From positions 372,001 to 436,000 of the forward strand of contig CP099842.1 in NCBI GenBank assembly GCA_030062745.1: 64,000 bases of DNA, read 5' to 3'. The notes below the pieces were generated by a model. That model was not told the origin of the DNA. It did no database searches and worked only from the letters and a program-made list of their open reading frames with translations. Origin of the DNA: Capitulum mitella (lineage: Eukaryota > Arthropoda > Thecostraca > Pollicipedomorpha > Pollicipedidae). Below, one piece after another: positions 1 through 11,202 of this stretch (positions are counted from its first letter, which is position 1; the number at the start of each line of letters is the position of its first letter). Position numbers and translations under genes: made by a program.

Positions 1-1116
1 TCCGGGCGCATTTTAATGCACGCAGTACATGAAGCCAGCGCGTGTCTCCGTTGTAAACGCCAATACGTATGACTTAGTTGGCCGTACGTTCATTATTCAA
101 TGAACTAACAGGGTAAACGTTTCGAAATACCGAGGCCGACTGGAAGTCATTCAATGCTCAAACGAGACCAAAGCGGCCAAGCGAAGCAAGTGTTCTGTCA
201 TACCGGCGACGCCTTTCAAACATCAGCTGGTGATCGATGGCGGAAGTGTATTGCAATGGCATGACGTATGACGCAGATTAGCAACAATGTTCTGGATGGT
301 CACTCACGCTTCGTCAAACAGATCCATGTTGACTTGGCCAATGGTTCGTCTCCTCAAGTATCAAAATTTATTCGCAGAATGCTCAGACTTCTCAGACTAA
401 CATTTTAGAAAAATTAAATTTCTGCAATGTCATTCCATGGTCACTGGTTTGCAATATTTTTTTCCACATATCCGCATATGCAAATCTTTCGATAAAAGGC
501 AGCATTACTCAAAGAAGCCTGAGTTTTCTTCGAATAGCAAACACAGCAGCCTAAACATACGATCTCCGAACCAAAGAAGAGATCAAGCAGGACGACGGTT
601 TCGCGGGGACAAAATCCAGGGCTGGCCGGGTTCAGGCGCCACCTCTCCAACACGGCCAGACCGACACTGCCCGCATCATGGAGACGTCACGGCGGCCCGT
701 CCTCGCCGTCACTGGGGCGCAGCGCAGGGTCGAAATCGCTTGCTTAACTCGACTCGCCTTCGTCCAACGTGCACGTCACGAACGTCACGCAAAGCGGCGT
801 CACACCTGACTCACGCGATCCGCCTGCGGCTCGGTCCTCTGCTAAAGGTGGCGCGAGACAGGAACAAACGACGTTCCTTTCATCTGGCTCCGCGGACGAC
901 ACGCAACGCCTGTCGCGCCCTTTCTCGTTCGCCACATCGCCCTCTGCTCGACGCTCTGGGTCCTCCCGCCGACCACAACACTGGCCTGCCTCCCCGCGCC
1001 TCCCCGCGCGTCCCCGCGCGTCCCTGCGCTCGGAGGCCCGCGCCATTCCGCGCCCTCACTCAGACCAGACCCAGCACCGGCGCCAGTCCCCCCCCTCACA
1101 CTCAGACCGGGCGCGC
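1..1116. other. Region downstream of WBP4, no gene recognised
   Basis: No coding exon is recognised here. It lies just past the WBP4 stop codon on the minus strand, so the right part is probably WBP4 3' UTR. A minus-strand AATAAA at 367-372 is a possible polyadenylation signal, giving a UTR of roughly 750 bases. The part from about 600 to 1116 is GC- and CpG-rich and open in several frames, which reflects composition. Confidence 0.4.
367..372 (-). terminator. Possible WBP4 polyadenylation signal
   Basis: An AATAAA hexamer reads on the minus strand about 750 bases past the WBP4 stop. It is the only canonical hexamer I noticed in this direction in the region. A chance match is possible. Confidence 0.25.
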
Positions 1117-3381
1117 TCAGTCGTCAGTCCGCTGCCGGATGTTGCGCCGCTTCTCGCCGTCGACGCGGCGCCGCTTGAACGTCTCGTCCGGCCCGGCGCC
1201 CAGCGACTTGACCGCCTTCTGGCGGAACACGATGCGCGCCTCCTGGCGGGCGGCGGCCGGCGGCGCGGCCGGCCGCCGCTGCTCCGGCAGCTCCAGGTCG
1301 ACCGGTGCCGGGGGCGGCTCCCTGGGGACGGCGGCGGCGGTCAGCGCGGCAGCGGACGGCGGCCGCCGGTTACAAAACACGCCTCTCCCGGAGCGACACC
1401 CGTAAAATGTGGACAGAGCCACGGCACTGATCCGGAACTGACACCACATGAACAAACTCTAGCCTTTCCTCGGTGGAATGAGTCGCGTTTTTCACAACTA
1501 AGATGGAAGACAGCACAGAAGTCCCCGAAACACGTCGACATTCTGACAAACGAAGCAGCATACAGCGCACACCGACCTGCGGACTTCCTCCCACTTGCTG
1601 CCGTACGGGTCCGGTCTGTTGGCGGGACCCATGGCGTCCTCTGCCGGCGGCGCCAACTCCTCTCCCGGATCCTGCTCCACTGGAGCCTCCTCTCCGGCCG
1701 GCTCCGGCTCCTTGGCCGGCTCCGGAGCTTCGGTCGGCTCCGGCGGGGCACACTCGGGCAGCGCCACGTACCCCTCATCCGGCGGCTCCCAGACAGCCTC
1801 TGAAAACGCAACCAGGGCCGAGTCTCGGTCACACATCGGGAACGTCCACTGGGACTTTGTAAAAGGACCAAACGGCCCTCACATCAAACGGCTAAAAGTC
1901 TGGCTGTTCTGGGCTACGAGACCCTTAAATCAAGAGACTGCACAACGTGTACGCAACATTCAATTACGAGCAGCATCAAATGGCAGAACATAAAAGACAA
2001 GTCAGACGACTATGCTGCATTCATGGGACATCCAGAAAACAAAAGTAATATTGCGCCACACTTCCACAAAAGCCGACTGCACCGCTTGCCTACCGCCGGT
2101 GTCGACGTGCCAGTAGTAGGAGTAGCCCTGCCTCCGACTTGGCCTCCAGCCACTTCTTCTCGGCGCTCTGCGCCGGCGCCGGGTCGCCGTCCTCGGCCGG
2201 CTCCGGGGCCTCCTGAGGCAGGGGCGCTCCCTCCATGGTCGGGCCGTACGTCACCTCCGGCTCGGCGGCGGAGGCAGGCCGCCTTCCCGCCCACCCGCAC
2301 GCCGTACTGCCTCGCCAAGTCCGGGTTGTCCATCAGGTCCTTCTTGAACGCCGCCATGGCCGCCTGCGAGGGTGAATCGGCTGTCGCGGTGACGAACCGA
2401 GGACGTCGGCGACGGCGGTCTAGTCTAACCAACCGTCGGCGCTATGTCCGTGTAAGTAAAATCGAAAACAGACAGTCGAATTTTCCAGCGAGCAGTCAGC
2501 CACAACGGAGTATTTCACAACGTGCCCGGACATTAATATAGTTGTATTAGCTATATGGTTTTGATTTACAAAGGCTGAACGTGGCCACCACGTGCAGGCC
2601 ACTCGCAAACAACGTCCATTTTCGTGTCACCATCATCGGTCACGTCATTTCCCAAGTGAGCAAACAGAGCGGCTGCCGGCGATGGCTGGCGCCGCGTCGA
2701 CCCACCTCCTCCATCCGGCGCATGTCGGCGTCCATGCGCTGCTGCTGGATGTGGTCATCTCGACCGCGCCGAGCCAGCTCTGAGAGGCGCTCCTTCACCG
2801 CCTCCTGGTGCCGCTTGCCCCGCTCGTGGAACTCGATACTCTGAGGGCAGACGAGCACCAGTCCTACACCAGGACTGGGAAAGATGCAGGAACAGTACAT
2901 GCACATGTGATAGAGAGAAGAACTAGACCAGTTGATTCCAGTCTTTCATGAAGACTGCAGCAAATGCAAACCACTCCTGATCAGATGAAACAATATTTGT
3001 AGGAACTAGGGGTTCCTTTTCATCAACAGAATGGTCATTTGCCCTTCTAGTAAGTGCATAATAGCCATTGCACTCAATGGATAATCCTATAATCATCAAG
3101 TAAAATACAATACAATGCAATGCAATGTTTCATATCACAAGTCTCTGTCTTTTAGTCTTTGAGAATTCTCTATAATGCGAATCATAATCATATCATAATA
3201 TCATCATATCACAATAAATCATATCAAAACACCATACAAATCATAAAATCTTCTGGATGCTGATGAGATAGAAAATCATCAAATGCTCAGTTAAAAAAGG
3301 GGACTTACAGATCTGTTGTCAGCAAACCAGCATTTGCAAAAGTCACAGAACTTCCGTGGATTTGATTTCCAATAATCAGCC
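1117..3381 (-). CDS. WBP4: WW domain-binding protein 4 (WBP4/FBP21), all but first exon
   Basis: Spliceosome-associated nuclear protein that binds proline-rich splicing factors through WW domains. Exons on the minus strand: 3381-3309, 2840-2706, 2363-2295, 2254-2094, 1799-1577 and 1321-1117 (stop TGA 1119-1117). Introns are GT-AG and phases fit (1, 0, 0, 0, 1, 2), predicting about 288 residues against 376 in human. Exon 3381-3309 starts with G GCT, so the ATG must be split AT|G with an upstream exon. It gives the family start ADYW and, with the next exon, a U1/matrin-type C2H2 finger (C13, C16, H30, H36) containing SIEFHERGKRH. RMEEAAMAAF follows at the exon 3/4 joint. One WW domain (KKWLEAKSE, GYSYYWHVDTGE, VWEPP) spans the exon 5/6 joint; I see no second WW. 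The tail FKRRR...RNIRQRTDD matches the family C-terminus. Oddities: an extra G at 2126-2128 breaks the WW reading frame, and the 2294-2255 intron would be only 40 nt, so that joint is the least certain. The 468-nt intron 2841-3308 is AT-rich with nothing recognised. Confidence 0.9.
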
Positions 3382-3568
3382 CTGAAATTGGGAAAGTTAG
3401 CAACTGTAATTCATGCTGCAACTCTGTCATTAATACATGCATCTGATGCATCAATGTAAACTGGAGACTTTTGCTCAAATCACTAGCAGGTAAATCAATT
3501 CACTCCCCCATCATGTGGGCTGGGAATCCATTCTGAAATTGATGAGGGGTATTTAACATGCTAATTAT

Positions 3569-3600
3569 GGGGCTGTTCCCGTGCCTTCAACCGGAATAGG
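3569..3600 (+). repeat. Harbinger left terminal inverted repeat
   Basis: These 32 bases match the reverse complement of 8698-8729 without mismatch; the match ends at the next base. A TAT duplication abuts at 3566-3568. A partly similar internal copy (CGTTCCCGTGCTTCATCCGG) follows from about 3625, as is common for transposase subterminal binding sites. Confidence 0.95.
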
Positions 3601-4419
3601 AAGAGCGCCCTTTTTCTCCACCGGTCGTTCCCGTGCTTCATCCGGATTTAGTTGACGCTCTTCGAACCTCCACTGGATTAGGAAAACGTAATCCGCCCGG
3701 TCAGTGGATGAGGCCGACGAAATTGGGAATACGGCAACTGTGCCGCACCACTGGCGAACTACTCCAAAACGTTTTCTACAGCCTCCTAGACGCGGACGCT
3801 TGAGCTCGAGCGGCTGTGCGCCGTAACTCCGCAAGAACACGAACAAGAACAGCCTCTTAGAATAAAAAGTATTTGTTTTTTTGGGAGGCAAACGAGTTCG
3901 GACTTTCGTAATTGATTGCCTAGACGGAATATAATGGAAAGGTACGTAACCGGAATGAGTATTACCACCTGCGTCTTTCGGTGTTCGGTGTGTGGAGTGT
4001 CTCGGCGTCTAGTGTGTTTCTTTTGTAGGTAGGGAGCTGGGCGATTGGTTCCTGCAGCTGTGAATTCGTGCATTTGGAGCTGTGTGATGTTGCAACACTT
4101 TGCCGTACTAAAAGACTCTGCCAAGGTCAATATATGCCCTTTCTATTTCGCAGTCCTGCGCATTTCCCCGGGGGTTGCGTGTGGGAATGACTTAAGGGAC
4201 ATATACTACAAGTTTTCTTTTGAGATAACCTAAAATAAAGGTACAAAAGTGTAGTGAACAAAATCCAGTATGCCAAAGCAGTGCATCAAATGACATAGTT
4301 TATCTTATCCATTGCAAGTTTGGTTGCACACAGCTATGACATGCATTTGTGTTAGTTAATGCATGGTGGATGTTGCTTGTGACTGTGTCTAACCCACCTT
4401 TATTACACCCAGTGACATC

Positions 4420-4605
4420 ATGTACCAGTGTGCCAATTGCACAAGGTCATCCAGCAAGTTGGAGGACATCAAAAACCACACCTGCAATGATCCACCTGAA
4501 GGCAGCAGGCTTCCATCTGTGGACCATGCTGAATGCGAGCCAACTGAGCAGTCAGATGTAAAAGGTTGGTTGTTTACATTATCTCACAATACATGTACTA
4601 TAAAT

Positions 4606-4641
<36 letters not shown>

Positions 4642-5661
4642 CTGGTATTGTACTACCAAGGAGGAAGAAATGCATGTCATCAACTTTGAAGTCATGCATC
4701 TGCAGTTTTGTTGTCATCACCTTCATGAGCTACTAGCTTATTTAATGTCATTGCTCAAATATGTCCATGATATGAGCCACTCACATCTTAACATAATTTT
4801 ACATCTTGAATCCTCACAGACAGCTAATGCTGTCATGTATGCACATAAGTGCCAGTATCTAATCAAGCAAAAACATTCCTGAAAGGAGCATTGTTGTTCT
4901 TTAGGCAAAGTTGAGTTCATCCTACCATTCAAGTTGGAACATTGTCATATGAAGTCATCTGTAATTTGATGCTTGATTAGGTATATTTTCTCTAACTGAA
5001 AGATGCAGGTATGGCAGTTTGGTGTGCTGTTTATGCCTGATGCCATTTCAACTATTTTGCAGGAATGTGGACTGATGCAGCTGTACAGCATTTGCTGGAG
5101 CTGTATGAGCAGCGCCAGCATCAGTTCGGGGATCCGAAGATAAAAAAGAGAACAATCTGGAGGGAGGTGGCTGACCAGCTGTGCATAGCAGGATTCAATG
5201 TGACGCCACAGCAAACCGAAAACAAATGGAAAACGCTGACGGCCGCTTTCAGAAGAATGAAAGATAACAACAGCAAAAGTGGACGCAAACGCAAGACGTG
5301 CCCGTTTGAAAAAGAATTAAGTGAACTGATGGCTGGAAAGCCGAACATTGAGCCACTGCATCTGGCGGGTTCGCTCCCCATCCCGGGTGGCGGTGACGCC
5401 GGTGATGTCGGCGCAGCTCCTGGCAAAAGCCCTGCGAAGGTAGAGGGCCAAAGCCAGGTGTCGCCTGGCACATCGGCGCCGCCTGCGAAGAGGCCGGCTA
5501 AAGAGAACCACATTTTAAAGTGGCTGGCCGAAGCCGACCAGCGACATGAAGCTGCCAGGCAGGAGCGCCATCGTGAAAAGATGGCCCTGCTGCTTCGGTG
5601 CCATCAAGAAAGGATGGCTCTGCTGGAGCAGCTTGCCAAGACAAACAGAGGTGAAAAGTGA
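4420..5661 (+). CDS. Harbinger Myb/SANT-like DNA-binding protein
   Basis: Second gene of the transposon. In this superfamily the Myb-like partner binds the transposon ends and helps bring the nuclease into the nucleus. Exon 1 (ATG 4420) ends at 4564 before GTTGGT; exon 2 runs 5063-5661 after TTTTGCAG. The joined codon GGA keeps the frame, giving about 247 residues. The N-terminal exon carries a small Cys/His cluster (YQCANC...HTC), perhaps a degenerate zinc finger. Exon 2 opens with a trihelix Myb/SANT-like domain (MWTDAAVQHLLELYEQ, IWREVADQL, ENKWKTL, RRMKDN) followed by a basic GRKRK patch. A Pro/Ala-rich linker leads to a charged coiled-coil-like tail (RHREKMALLLRCHQERMALL). A possible acceptor just before 4420 means a further 5' exon cannot be excluded. 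The intron holds a TA microsatellite. Confidence 0.85.
4607..4640. repeat. (TA)n microsatellite
   Basis: About 16 TA units lie in the intron of the Harbinger Myb/SANT gene. Confidence 0.95.
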
Positions 5662-6009
5662 GCTGGGTCTCACTGGCCTGTGTTCTGGTCTTTGTTCATA
5701 TTTTCATATTATTTTCATAGTCAAGAGTTCAACATTGTTTTATGTTGGAGGGTGTTTTTTTAGTGTGTGTATGCCAAGTGATACTGTGAGTTCAGACTAC
5801 CTCATGCATTGTCTTTCGTGACAGGAGATATTGTTATAATACAGGGTAACCGTTTTGTTTTCCTGCTTGTGAGACTTGTGCAGACTAGGGACATGGAAAT
5901 TCTCTTAGAATGCACGCGCAGCCCTCACTCTTTCATACAGGCCACGCATATATTGCCGATATACGACTGTGTATCAGACTACATACATACTGCGTAACAT
6001 TCCTCACAT

Positions 6010-6516
6010 ACATATCAGCCGGTCGAGGCCGGTTTGTCGGCGGTGCCAAAGGCCTGTCAGCGGGCGGCAATGGTCACAAGGTTGGCTCCACCGATGACGG
6101 TACACACCACAGCGGCGCGTCTGGTGGTACTGGCGGCGCCGACGGCAGCAGCTGCGCTACCGACAGCTGTGACGTGCCGGACGGCAAATGAGATCTCGGA
6201 GGCGGCGGCGGCGGCGGCGGACACGCAGACGGTAGGCCGGAGGTCGACGGTCGCTGCGCTGACGACAGGCCGCGCGGCGGCGGCGGCTCGGCTGGCAGCA
6301 CAGGCCGATCGGGCGCTCATCCTCCAGCGCGATGTCTACATACCGGCCATGGCCAGCATCAGTTTGCGGCGTGTTTCGACAGCAGTTTCTCTGTCAGATG
6401 GAGTCTGGTCGATCGCTGCATCCGGATCCACATCCACACTCTCCCCATCTGAGGGCATACCAACAAGTCCATTCAGCACACTATTTACTCCATTATGCAG
6501 AATGGTCAGTTACTAA
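6010..6516 (+). other. GC-rich, alanine-rich open segment inside Harbinger
   Basis: Between the two transposon genes sits a segment much richer in GC and CpG than the rest of the element, with GCG/GGC runs at 6200-6300. On plus it is open from an ATG at 6034 to 6516 (160 codons, very Ala-rich); the minus strand is also open, as expected from composition. It matches no family I know. It could be an alternative 3' part of the Myb/SANT gene, a captured host fragment, or non-coding. The coding call is weak. Confidence 0.3.
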
Positions 6517-6847
6517 AGTTTTCGTCATGATGCAGCTGCATGATGCTGCTGCCATGATGTCAGCTGCTGCCATTGGCAACGTCATCTTCGACAGACCACC
6601 GTCGGTGGTACCAACCTTACGACCCAACTTATAACGATGATCATCACGACATCGCAACCAAACATCTTGGGATTTTACAACGGATGGCTCATCCAAGTGC
6701 AGAGTTCTAATAACGAACAATGGACTGTTCGTACCATTGCCTCATTTAAACACATCAGGAGTTCCTGTTCCACTTTGATATTCACTCATAACACATGAAA
6801 TCACTGTAGGAAACTGGACCAATTTAAGTTCATCTTTATGATGATCA

Positions 6848-8505
6848 CTAACCTCCATCGTCGTGCACGTCATCCCAGTCAGCATCTGACCCAAGGCATA
6901 CGTTGTGCAGAACACAAGCGGCAATGATGCTTTCTGTGGTCTCCTTGATAGACCACATCTTGAGGAACTTCAGGCGGCGGAAACGCCCTTTGAGTAGAGC
7001 AAATGCTCTTTCGATCATGCAGCGCTTGCTACTCAGTTGGAAATTGAAGTGTTTCTGCATTGCAGACAAGTGCCCATTGTCCTTAAATGGCGTCATAAGA
7101 TGCTCCATGAGCGGGTAGGCTGTGTCTCCAGCTATGAAATGGCCTTCACCGCACAGAGTGGACAAGCTGTCAAACAGGGGGGAATTCCTGAACACTCTGG
7201 CATCATGGACTGAACCTGGCCACCCTGCATAAACATTGATGAAACTCAGGTCATGCTGGCAAACAGCCTGAAGCACAATGGAGTGAAAACCTTTCCTGTT
7301 CACATAGTTTTCCTGGTGCTGACAGGGCTCACTTATGGGGATGTGGCTCCCATCTATCGCTCCCACAAGCTTCAGCATTCCATTAGGCCCTAGTGCCTTG
7401 CCCCTGGCACCAACCGTTGGCCATTTGATATGTCGGGCCAGAAGTGGTCCACACAGCACTGCTGTGACCCTTCTGTTGGCACGAATGGCACTTGACTTGG
7501 TAATGCCAAACCTGTCAGAGATGCTCCGGATGGTCTCCTGGTTCCCCATGGTCCACAGGTACACCAGGAGGGACTTCTGCACAGTCAGTGGAGCATTGCC
7601 ACCAGCATTTTCTTGAGGCCAGGTTCTATGTGCAGCCAAGTCATGGACAAGATTTTCAGCACATTGCCGACTCATGCGAAAATGGCCCCGGAAGTCATCG
7701 TCAATGTACTCAAGCACAGTTTCTTCAGCATACTGCTGTACTTTTCTCCGCTGCACGGGATCCTTCCTGTTGGCACATTACACCCTGCATTATAATCATT
7801 ACTTGTGTGCAAACCCAAGTTTCCCCTTGTGTAATGAACACATGATATCCTATTTTGTTGAGGAATACATGTTTAATTGGTTGATACAACATATTTTCAT
7901 AATCATGAATACATAGTTCTCATTTTCAAAAAAGACCACTGACAATATTCATCACCTCATCAATATCACCAGCCAAAATAATGTGGTGGCAGGAACAATG
8001 TTATTGTGTGGCAATTATGATAGTAAAGGCTTTCTGAATTGACTGATGCGAAAGAGGTGCCACCTCATAACTTCCAATGTTTGAGGGTACACCCAACTGA
8101 TAATAATGTTTTACATGCCCAGTAACCTTGTGTTAGCTATACTCCAACATATAAAAGTAATGTTTCACATGGAATTGGAGGCAGTATGCAATCAATGGTA
8201 TTGACCCCTCATCATGCCAACCTACATGAGTTTCGATGACTGCTTTCGCCTGACATGGCTGTCATGTCAGTTTTTTAACAAAAGAAATGTTTGCTTACAT
8301 CGGTGAGCAGTAACTTATGATTCCCAAACCAAGGACTGTATTTCTAAGTTTCCAAGTTCACGGGTACCAACCTCATAGCTGTCGCAGCAGCCTGCGCCAT
8401 GAACAACCACTGTGCATCAGATTCCTGGTCAGAATCCGAATCCATCAAAGCTTCTTCCATAATTTCTGCCTCATCTTCCAGAAGGTGTTGCATGATGGCG
8501 TCCAT
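6848..8505 (-). CDS. HARBI1: HARBI1-type DDE transposase (Harbinger nuclease)
   Basis: The nuclease that cuts and pastes the transposon. Two minus-strand exons: 8505-8372 (ATG at 8505; acidic N-terminus MDAIMQHLLEDEAEIMEEAL) and 7766-6848, separated by a GTTGGT...CAACAG intron. The split codon AG|G joins them as AMRKDPVQRRK, a typical HARBI1 linker, for 350 residues in all. This is a normal family length. A helix-turn-helix-like part (ISDRFGITKSSAIRANRRV) precedes the DDE_4 catalytic core. The acidic triad is present: D183 in GAIDGSHI, D259 in AGDTAYP and E297 in IERAFALLKGRF. GWPGSVHDARVF and ACVLHNVCL are also conserved. The stop TAG lies inside a good donor (GGAG|GTTAGT), so a short extra 3' exon is possible. 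No disabling change is visible. Confidence 0.93.
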
Positions 8506-8697
8506 TCTTCCTCCAGCCTTAATACTCCAGCTAATAACCAATTAAATCCGAATGACAGTACCAGAAGCGTAGCGGCAAAGCATAACCCGCGCCAAATACT
8601 GGATCACGCAAGTAGTGGCCAACAGCTGATTTACAAAAAAGCTCTACTGCCCGTTCCCGCGCACCGTTCCACCACACCTCATCCAGTCAGTACTGAA

Positions 8698-8729
8698 CCT
8701 ATTCCGGTTGAAGGCACGGGAACAGCCCC
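8698..8729 (-). repeat. Harbinger right terminal inverted repeat
   Basis: Perfect inverted copy of 3569-3600, followed immediately by the second TAT of the target duplication at 8730-8732. Confidence 0.95.
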
Positions 8730-8732
8730 TAT

Positions 8733-9589
8733 TTCAGTTCTGATTCTGCACAACCCATTCAATTTGCTGTTATGGCCAGCACCATAGTAACACTCATACC
8801 CTGTGTGGCAGGCAACATAGGGTTTAAATTCTCATAAGGAGCCAGCACCAATGGAGCTGGTACCAAAAGATTCATCCAGAACACAGCATGGCTGTGTCAT
8901 GGCTCGAGAACATGTAAAACATCCCTCAGCATTATCTGGTCAAGTGTATGGGACAAAATTACTCCATCCTTGGGTCCACATGGGTGGTGGGGTCAGAGTC
9001 TCCACAACAAGCTTGGTTGTTAAGGCTGCCAATGTCAATGCAGTCTACTTCACAAGGATCAAAACACACTTCATATCACACAAGAGATGTAACCACATTT
9101 GGACAAATGAGACACAGCAAAACAAGGGTTATGAACATTTGCAAGTGCTGACTTTGTGCACATTTTGAGACATGAGTATATGGCAGAATGGCTTCTTATA
9201 CTCCATGCTACAACCTGGCTATTTCACTGCAAAAAATGTGTTACATGCCGAATACCCTTCCTTTTCAATAATCATGGCTGGAACACAGTTATCAAGGTAG
9301 TATGCTTTTTCACCTTTTCACAGACCAGTTTTGCTATAAGCTCATAAACTTTCCTATGAAAGCAAGAAATGGTGACACTATCAGTATGCAAGAAAATGGA
9401 GTTATATTTCACCCATGCAAATGCCACCAGAATGGGTGGCACCATCTTGTTTACACTGCCTTCACTTTTACACTCCAAGGATGCCCCATGTACTGCATAC
9501 CATTTGATGACATATCAGTAAATGGTACAAGAGGCTGCAGTCAATAAATGGATGTTCACAGGCATAATGTTGTACTGACGGTGCAGCCC
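8733..9589. other. AT-rich spacer, no gene recognised
   Basis: Moderately AT-rich DNA low in CpG, following the Harbinger right end. I see no exon, RNA gene or repeat with support. If WBP4 exon 1 lies at 10388 this is intronic. Confidence 0.5.
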
Positions 9590-10070
9590 CATGCTGTGGA
9601 GGCACATATAGGATATTAGAGGCCGTAGGTTGATGGAGGGTGCAATGGGACTTGGCTCTGTCCAGCAGAGGTTAGGTCATACATCCAAATAGGTTGGGTT
9701 TGGTTGGGTTAGGTATGGTCAGGGTTAGAGTTAAAGTTAGGTTAGGTAAGGCTAGGTTAGATTAGTTATCTTGTTTATTGTTCATTAAGTTAGGTTATAC
9801 TGATGGCATCATTATGTCCAAAATACCTTCACCTTGGGAATTACCCTTATTGACTTTGTTACCATAGAATCACAGCAGAAGTCAAACAGACAAGTGGCAT
9901 GCCAGTCTGTGATGAATGGAGTGGCAATATTATTTGGCCACTTTTTCACTTTCATCTTGGAATGACATTACACAGCAACCAAATCACAAGCATTTGCCTT
10001 AGAACCATTTGTTGTGTGATTTTTATGCCATTTATGCTGTTTTCCTCCACCTGGTGGAAATGTCATGTAT
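9590..10070. repeat. Dispersed repeat, copy 1, with TTAGG-like array
   Basis: Recognisably similar, with many substitutions, to 61250-61705 in the same orientation. Shared landmarks are GACTTGGCTCTG, ATCTTGTTTATTGTTC/ATCTTGTTAACC, CCAAAATACCT, TTTGTTACCA and TATGCCATTTATGCT. Its left part (9670-9765) is a degenerate run of TTAGG, TTGGG and TAGGTTAGG units. No coding sequence is recognised, and its origin as an interspersed repeat is inferred. Confidence 0.75.
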
Positions 10071-10387
10071 GGCTGTTATCAAACCATGCAGATATGCTGT
10101 TCATACTGTTTTGGCAGGCAACACATTTTGCTGTGCTGTTGTTCTTATCTGAAGGCAGGTAATACCTACTTGATACTAGTTGCAGAGACTTAACTGATCA
10201 CATTCTGTACCACTATTTGGCAATGCCTCCTAAATAACTATTTGAAAATGTTACCAAACAATTGTTTATTCTTATCCACTATAAAAATATTGACATTTAA
10301 AGTGAACATTTTTCATACCTATGACAGCTTGGACCAATTAAACAAGCACAACGCAAAAACCTGCACACAGCTGCTGTACATACTCAC

Positions 10388-10420
10388 ATTTTGAAATGGC
10401 CACTCCGTTGACAAACACCT
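10388..10420 (-). other. WBP4: Possible WBP4 first-exon end supplying AT of the ATG
   Basis: WBP4 exon 2 needs an upstream exon ending in AT. On minus, CATTTCAAAAT at 10388 is followed by a strong donor GTGAGT (10387-10382). Splicing would give AAAATG|G, a good initiation context. More CpG-containing DNA upstream (10.6-11.5 kb) could be its promoter. Within 3382-3568 there is no comparable donor, so the intron likely spans the transposon. The exact site is inferred. Confidence 0.3.
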
Positions 10421-10956
10421 TCCCAAACCTTTGGCTGGGGATTACCTATTCTCTGAAACAAATCACAAGAAATACAGCACATGCAACTCTTTCATTTTAA
10501 CATTCTAACCCCACATGATATATGTGCTGAAGTCGCCACGAAAAATTCTGCTTTGCATTGATTGTCACAAATAATAGTGCAAAAAACAAACAAAATGAAA
10601 ATGTAGGCCTATGCTTTACAATGCGCGATAGCAGCCTACTGCCACATTGTTTCTGGTAGGTTCTCAAATGGCGCAGATGCGCCACGATCACAGAGCGCAT
10701 CTTTTCCTGCACTGAAATTACTTTTGGTCCCGAGAAAGTATCGGGATAAAACATCTATTTTGTAAGGTGTCCATCTATGCATCCCAGATGTTTTGTAACA
10801 TTTGGCCAAACTGGACTGCTTTCTGCACGCAGTACCTCAGGCCTTTCAGTGGTAGGTCAAGCAAACGTTTTATCATGACAGAAAACACCCAGGCCAAAAA
10901 GTGAAATAAAACGCGAAGCATTCGAATAGGATGTAAATAATGGGAGTACAGCCAAG

Positions 10957-11202
10957 TTAAATCAAGATGAAGGCATTGTCTGGGTGGATATTCTTTCCAT
11001 TTGAGATCTGCGTGCGCTTCTCCAGGTAACTGTGCCAGGTGCCAAATCCTTCGCTCTCGTAGGGGACAAGTCCGGAACTTTCTGCACTTCTGCGAAGTAG
11101 AAAGAAACCATAGCTACACGTCAGCCAAAGGCTGACACTGAACTGCCCGAAGAGGGCGTGAAATTCGAGATGGTAGTAATACTCGCGTTGCCTTCGTTGC
11201 AT
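10957..11202 (-). CDS. Hypothetical small ORF with hydrophobic segment
   Basis: An 81-codon minus-strand ORF from ATG 11202. I do not recognise the family. A hydrophobic stretch (residues about 15-36, containing SVSLWLTCSYGFFLL) resembles one membrane segment, followed by a polar tail with WHSYLEKR. It lies upstream of the proposed WBP4 first exon on the same strand, with no clear polyadenylation signal. It may be a chance ORF in a 5' region. Confidence 0.22.
   Translation of the reverse strand: MQRRQREYYYHLEFHALFGQFSVSLWLTCSYGFFLLRRSAESSGLVPYESEGFGTWHSYLEKRTQISNGKNIHPDNAFILI

Larger units (their letters stand above)
3569..8729. mobile_element. Apparently intact PIF/Harbinger DNA transposon, 5161 bp
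   Basis: A complete cut-and-paste element. The ends are perfect 32-bp inverted repeats (3569-3600 and 8698-8729) beginning GGGGCTGTTCCCGTGCCTTC. They are flanked by the 3-bp direct repeat TAT (3566-3568 and 8730-8732), the target-duplication length typical of PIF/Harbinger. Inside are the two genes autonomous Harbingers carry, convergently arranged: a Myb/SANT-like DNA-binding protein on plus (4420-5661) and a HARBI1-type DDE nuclease on minus (8505-6848). Both read through without stops after one intron each. Identical termini and open genes suggest a young and possibly active copy. It lies upstream of WBP4 exon 2, probably in WBP4 intron 1. Confidence 0.93.
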
